Positions 6,555-7,949 of a DNA stretch of 7,949 nt are shown here, piece by piece. Source of the stretch: Methanothrix sp. (GTDB lineage Archaea; Halobacteriota; Methanosarcinia; Methanotrichales; Methanotrichaceae); assembly GCA_011620785.1 (NCBI GenBank), contig WOYM01000111.1, positions 1 to 7,949 of the forward strand, read 5' to 3'. The notes below the pieces were generated by a model. That model was given only the letters and a program-made list of their open reading frames with translations. It was not told the DNA's origin and did not search any database. Each line of letters opens with the position of its first letter. Position 1 is the first letter of the stretch. Both the position numbers and the translations under genes were made by a program.

Positions 6555-6851
6555 TTAGCCGAACATCGCCCCCATCCCTGCTTCTGCCGCTTCTGCTTCG
6601 TCCCGGAAGGCCTTGAGCAGGGCCTCGCTCTCCTCGCCTTCAAGCTCCGCTGCTGCCGTATCTGCCAGGAGCTTTTTGGCTTCTGCTGCCAGCTCGTCCT
6701 TGGCTTTGATGTAGATGCACATGCCATCTTTGTCCAGGCCCATGGCTTTGCAGTCCCTCACGGTGGGCCCCAGGCGCTTCCAGAATTCCTCGTCCAGCAT
6801 CTTTTGCATATCTTTGCTTTTATCCATGGGATAAATATAGACCAATTCCAT
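6555..6851 (-). CDS. Uncharacterised 98-residue protein with acidic Ala/Glu-rich C-terminus
   Basis: I cannot assign a family. The N-terminal half (1-50) looks folded: a strand MELVYIYPM, a helix around DMQKMLDEEFWKRL, a loop with Cys34, and a strand MCIYIKA with Cys45. The second half is probably a long helix rich in Ala and Glu (EAEAAEAG), ending GMGAMFG. No signal or membrane segment is seen. The ATG at 6851 was chosen over an upstream in-frame ATG at 6926, because AGAGGAG sits about ten bases before it and the longer form would run into the preceding gene. It is the last of three minus-strand genes, 35 bases after the 70-residue gene, so its role is probably tied to that operon. Confidence 0.7.
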   Translation of the reverse strand: MELVYIYPMDKSKDMQKMLDEEFWKRLGPTVRDCKAMGLDKDGMCIYIKAKDELAAEAKKLLADTAAAELEGEESEALLKAFRDEAEAAEAGMGAMFG

Positions 6852-6886
6852 TTTATTACGACTCCTCTTAAGATTCTGCAGCTCTT

Positions 6887-7099
6887 CTAGAGATCCTTCA
6901 GGGCCTTCTTCAGCATCTCTGTGCACTCGTCCATGAGCTCGGCTGCCCGGTTTATGTCTTGGGCGGCCAATTCGCTCACCCTGGCAACCTGAGCGGCCCT
7001 CTCTTTAAAGGATACGCTATGGCTCTCGTTATGCTCTATCCAGTGATTTAATAGAGATTTCACCGAATTTTTATCTAGTGGTTTATCATGCTCGTGCAT
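6887..7099 (-). CDS. His-rich 70-residue helical protein, function unknown
   Basis: This small soluble protein starts MHEHDKP and carries further histidines in NHWIEHNESH (His19, 23, 27), giving five histidines in the first 27 residues. The rest, about 31-70, reads as one or two amphipathic helices (FKERAAQVARVSELAAQDINRA, then ELMDECTEMLKKAL). I recall similar short proteins in methanogens with a 'HWIEHNxxH' core (DUF8180-like), but I cannot confirm the family. Metal binding is a reasonable guess from the histidines. The ATG at 7099 follows AGGAGG with ten bases between; an in-frame ATG at 7168 would overlap the end of the upstream winged-helix gene and has no such site. It is the middle gene of the operon. 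Confidence 0.7.
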   Translation of the reverse strand: MHEHDKPLDKNSVKSLLNHWIEHNESHSVSFKERAAQVARVSELAAQDINRAAELMDECTEMLKKALKDL

Positions 7100-7142
7100 A
7101 CTCGATAAGCCTCCTGCATAGGAGAAAAGGGTTTTGGAGAAT

Positions 7143-7439
7143 TCAAATTTCCATCCGCTTGAACTCATCCTGCTCTTCTGGCGTGAGCATCTCCTGCCAG
7201 GGAGTCGCCGTCACCAGGTCCACCGCCCTTCCGTTGCGGAGAGCCTTTTCTATCTTGATGAGGCCTTCCTCCTCCAGTCTCTTTACTGCCCCCCGCGTTT
7301 TGCCGGTAGACCAGCCCATCCGCTTTGCCAGCTCATAGACGTTTAAGTTGGGTGCCTCGCTGATCTTTTCGTAGAGGTCCCACCCATCGTCCTCGGCTTT
7401 TGCCGTCCTGACCAGGGTGGCTTTCTGAATAGACTGCAT
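7143..7439 (-). CDS. Small winged-helix DNA-binding protein (operon leader)
   Basis: This 98-residue protein contains a winged helix-turn-helix at about 22-78: NVYELAKRMGWS is helix 2 and the turn, TGKTRGAVKRLEEEGLI the recognition helix (about 45-61), and KIEKALRNGRAVDLV the wing. A short C-terminal tail, TPWQEMLTPEEQDEFKRM, may dimerise. It most likely acts as a transcriptional regulator, possibly of its own operon and of the divergent gene. I chose the ATG at 7439 over the in-frame ATG at 7463 (which would give 106 residues) because the TATA element GCTTAAAT (7471 to 7464) ends 25 bases before 7439, matching the 24-base distance on the divergent side. With the longer start the TATA would directly abut the start codon. 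No SD is present, in keeping with a leaderless mRNA. Confidence 0.8.
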   Translation of the reverse strand: MQSIQKATLVRTAKAEDDGWDLYEKISEAPNLNVYELAKRMGWSTGKTRGAVKRLEEEGLIKIEKALRNGRAVDLVTATPWQEMLTPEEQDEFKRMEI

Positions 7440-7463
7440 ATGCAGTCCAATTCTCTTGAACAT

Positions 7464-7545
7464 ATTTAAGCCTTTTGATATATGTCATTGAAAAAAAGGA
7501 TATGTCAAATGGTAGATCAAAAGGCTTAAATCTAAATGACATATA
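7464..7545. promoter_or_regulatory. Divergent control region with mirrored core promoters
   Basis: A perfect 16-bp inverted repeat, ATTTAAGCCTTTTGAT (7464-7479) and ATCAAAAGGCTTAAAT (7516-7531), is separated by 36 bases. Each arm carries GGCTTAAAT, a TATA-like element, pointing outward: the left arm to the minus gene at 7439 (25 bases away), the right arm to the plus gene at 7555 (24 bases). ATATGTCA occurs at 7480-7487 and 7500-7507, and inverted at 7537-7544; the first and last copies extend to an 11-base match (7479-7489 and 7535-7545). These are candidate regulator sites. Confidence 0.65.
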
Positions 7546-7554
7546 GTATTATGT

Positions 7555-7803
7555 GTGATAACCGACTTCGAAAGAGCTATTCTCGTTAAACTGTGCCAGG
7601 AGACGGGCATGGCAAAGGCCGCTCATTTGCCCGAGCATGTCCTGGTTCATAGATTCCCCAACCTGGGACAAAGGGTCAAGAAGGCGCTGGGAAAGTTGGT
7701 CAGCAAAGGATATGTCGCCAGGCATCCAACAAAGAATGAGATGACCTATCAGCTCACAGAGCTCGGGATAGAGGAGTGCAAGCGGATGAAAGAGCGGGCC
7801 TGA
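7555..7803 (+). CDS. Small winged-helix DNA-binding protein
   Basis: This 82-residue protein resembles the short stand-alone winged-helix proteins common in archaea. After a helix (DFERAILVKLCQE) and a linker come RFPNLGQRVKKALGKLVSKGYV (about 33-54, including the recognition helix) and a wing ARHPTKNEMTYQLTELG (55-71), closed by a basic helix. It probably binds DNA as a regulator, with no ligand-binding domain. The GTG at 7555 was taken as the start because the TATA element in the right arm of the inverted repeat ends 24 bases before it, so the mRNA would be leaderless. No ATG in this frame offers a better start. It is transcribed away from the other winged-helix gene. Confidence 0.75.
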   Translation: MITDFERAILVKLCQETGMAKAAHLPEHVLVHRFPNLGQRVKKALGKLVSKGYVARHPTKNEMTYQLTELGIEECKRMKERA

Positions 7804-7949
7804 TCGCGTTTTGATGGCAATAGCGAAGCTATCGGAAATAGCTTATTCAATGTTATAAAAAATAGTATAATTTTTATTTAAAATTTAGTGACTCCTGTAC
7901 TTTCCAAGTTTCTCCTAATTTTTTATTATTCATAACATATTCAACATTA
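7804..7949. other. AT-rich intergenic tail with overlapping small hairpins
   Basis: Composition shifts sharply to A/T here. ATAGC (7820-7824) can pair with GCTAT (7828-7832), which can instead pair with ATAGC at 7838-7842, so two mutually exclusive five-base-pair stems are possible; T5 at 7871-7875 may end transcription of the plus gene. TATA-like stretches are too frequent to name a promoter. A possible minus-strand gene end is listed separately. Confidence 0.35.
7874..7949 (-). CDS. Possible 3' end of a minus-strand gene running off the window
   Basis: The minus frame is open from the window edge to a TAA at 7874-7876, encoding at least 24 residues, including a protein-like stretch with GETWKVQESLNF. 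An ATG inside it at 7933 would give only 19 residues, so a C-terminal fragment of a larger gene is the better reading. In DNA this AT-rich, an open run of this length has a moderate probability by chance (on the order of one in ten per frame), so the call is tentative. Confidence 0.3.
   Translation of the reverse strand, partial: NVEYVMNNKKLGETWKVQESLNFK

Noticed and set aside
7437..7463. The longer 106-residue form of the winged-helix protein starting at 7463
   Set aside because: The TATA element would abut the start codon; the shorter start mirrors the spacing on the divergent side.
7482..7529. A 15-codon plus-strand frame starting MSLKKR inside the divergent control region
   Set aside because: It has no SD and overlaps the mirrored promoters; its length is easily expected by chance.
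7551..7589. A 12-codon frame starting with the ATG at 7551, just ahead of the GTG start
   Set aside because: It overlaps the winged-helix gene in another frame, lies at the predicted transcript start and has no leader-peptide features such as codon runs.

Overview
The window reads as a piece of an archaeal chromosome, most likely a methanogen of the Methanothrix (Methanosaeta) type. The genus is an inference; the archaeal assignment is firmer. It rests on a UPF0216 (DUF61) gene, a family known from archaea; a PaaK-like ligase paired with a double-ACT protein, an arrangement common in methanogens; A/T-rich TATA elements about 25 bases ahead of several start codons that lack a Shine-Dalgarno (SD) sequence; and oligo-T ends rather than bacterial -35/-10 promoters. 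Coding DNA is of moderate GC, while the last ~145 bases are strongly AT-rich.

Layout. (1) Positions 65-2387, minus strand: an HD-domain phosphohydrolase of the SAMHD1/dGTPase-like group, then a UPF0216 protein 25 bases behind it, then a protein made of five 34-residue helical repeats with its own candidate promoter. (2) Positions 2388-2519: a divergent intergenic region serving the HD gene leftward and a DHA2-type 14-TM efflux transporter rightward. (3) Positions 4105-5857, plus strand: a two-gene operon of a PaaK-like aryl-CoA ligase and a double-ACT protein, closed by a hairpin plus T7 that spans the stop codon of the second gene. (4) Positions 5937-6479: a small secreted protein with five N-glycosylation sequons and a strong leaderless promoter. 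(5) Positions 6555-7439, minus strand: a three-gene operon of a winged-helix regulator, a His-rich 70-residue helical protein and a 98-residue acidic protein, the last two unrecognised. (6) Positions 7440-7554: a compact divergent control region with a perfect 16-bp inverted repeat whose arms are the mirrored core promoters of two winged-helix genes. (7) Positions 7555-7803, plus strand: a second small winged-helix protein, followed by an AT-rich tail that may hold the 3' end of a further minus-strand gene.

How the parts may work together. The ligase/ACT pair fits activation of an arylacetate (or another carboxylate) to its CoA thioester, with the ACT protein as an amino-acid sensor; this follows the known route by which methanogens make aromatic amino acids from aryl acids through indolepyruvate ferredoxin oxidoreductase. 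The two divergent winged-helix genes look like a regulatory switch controlling themselves and the two small unknown proteins. Genes next to promoters tend to lack an SD and sit about 25 bases from a TATA box, while operon-internal genes carry clear SDs. The most interesting part is the divergent winged-helix locus at 6555-7803, a candidate small, uncharacterised regulatory system.
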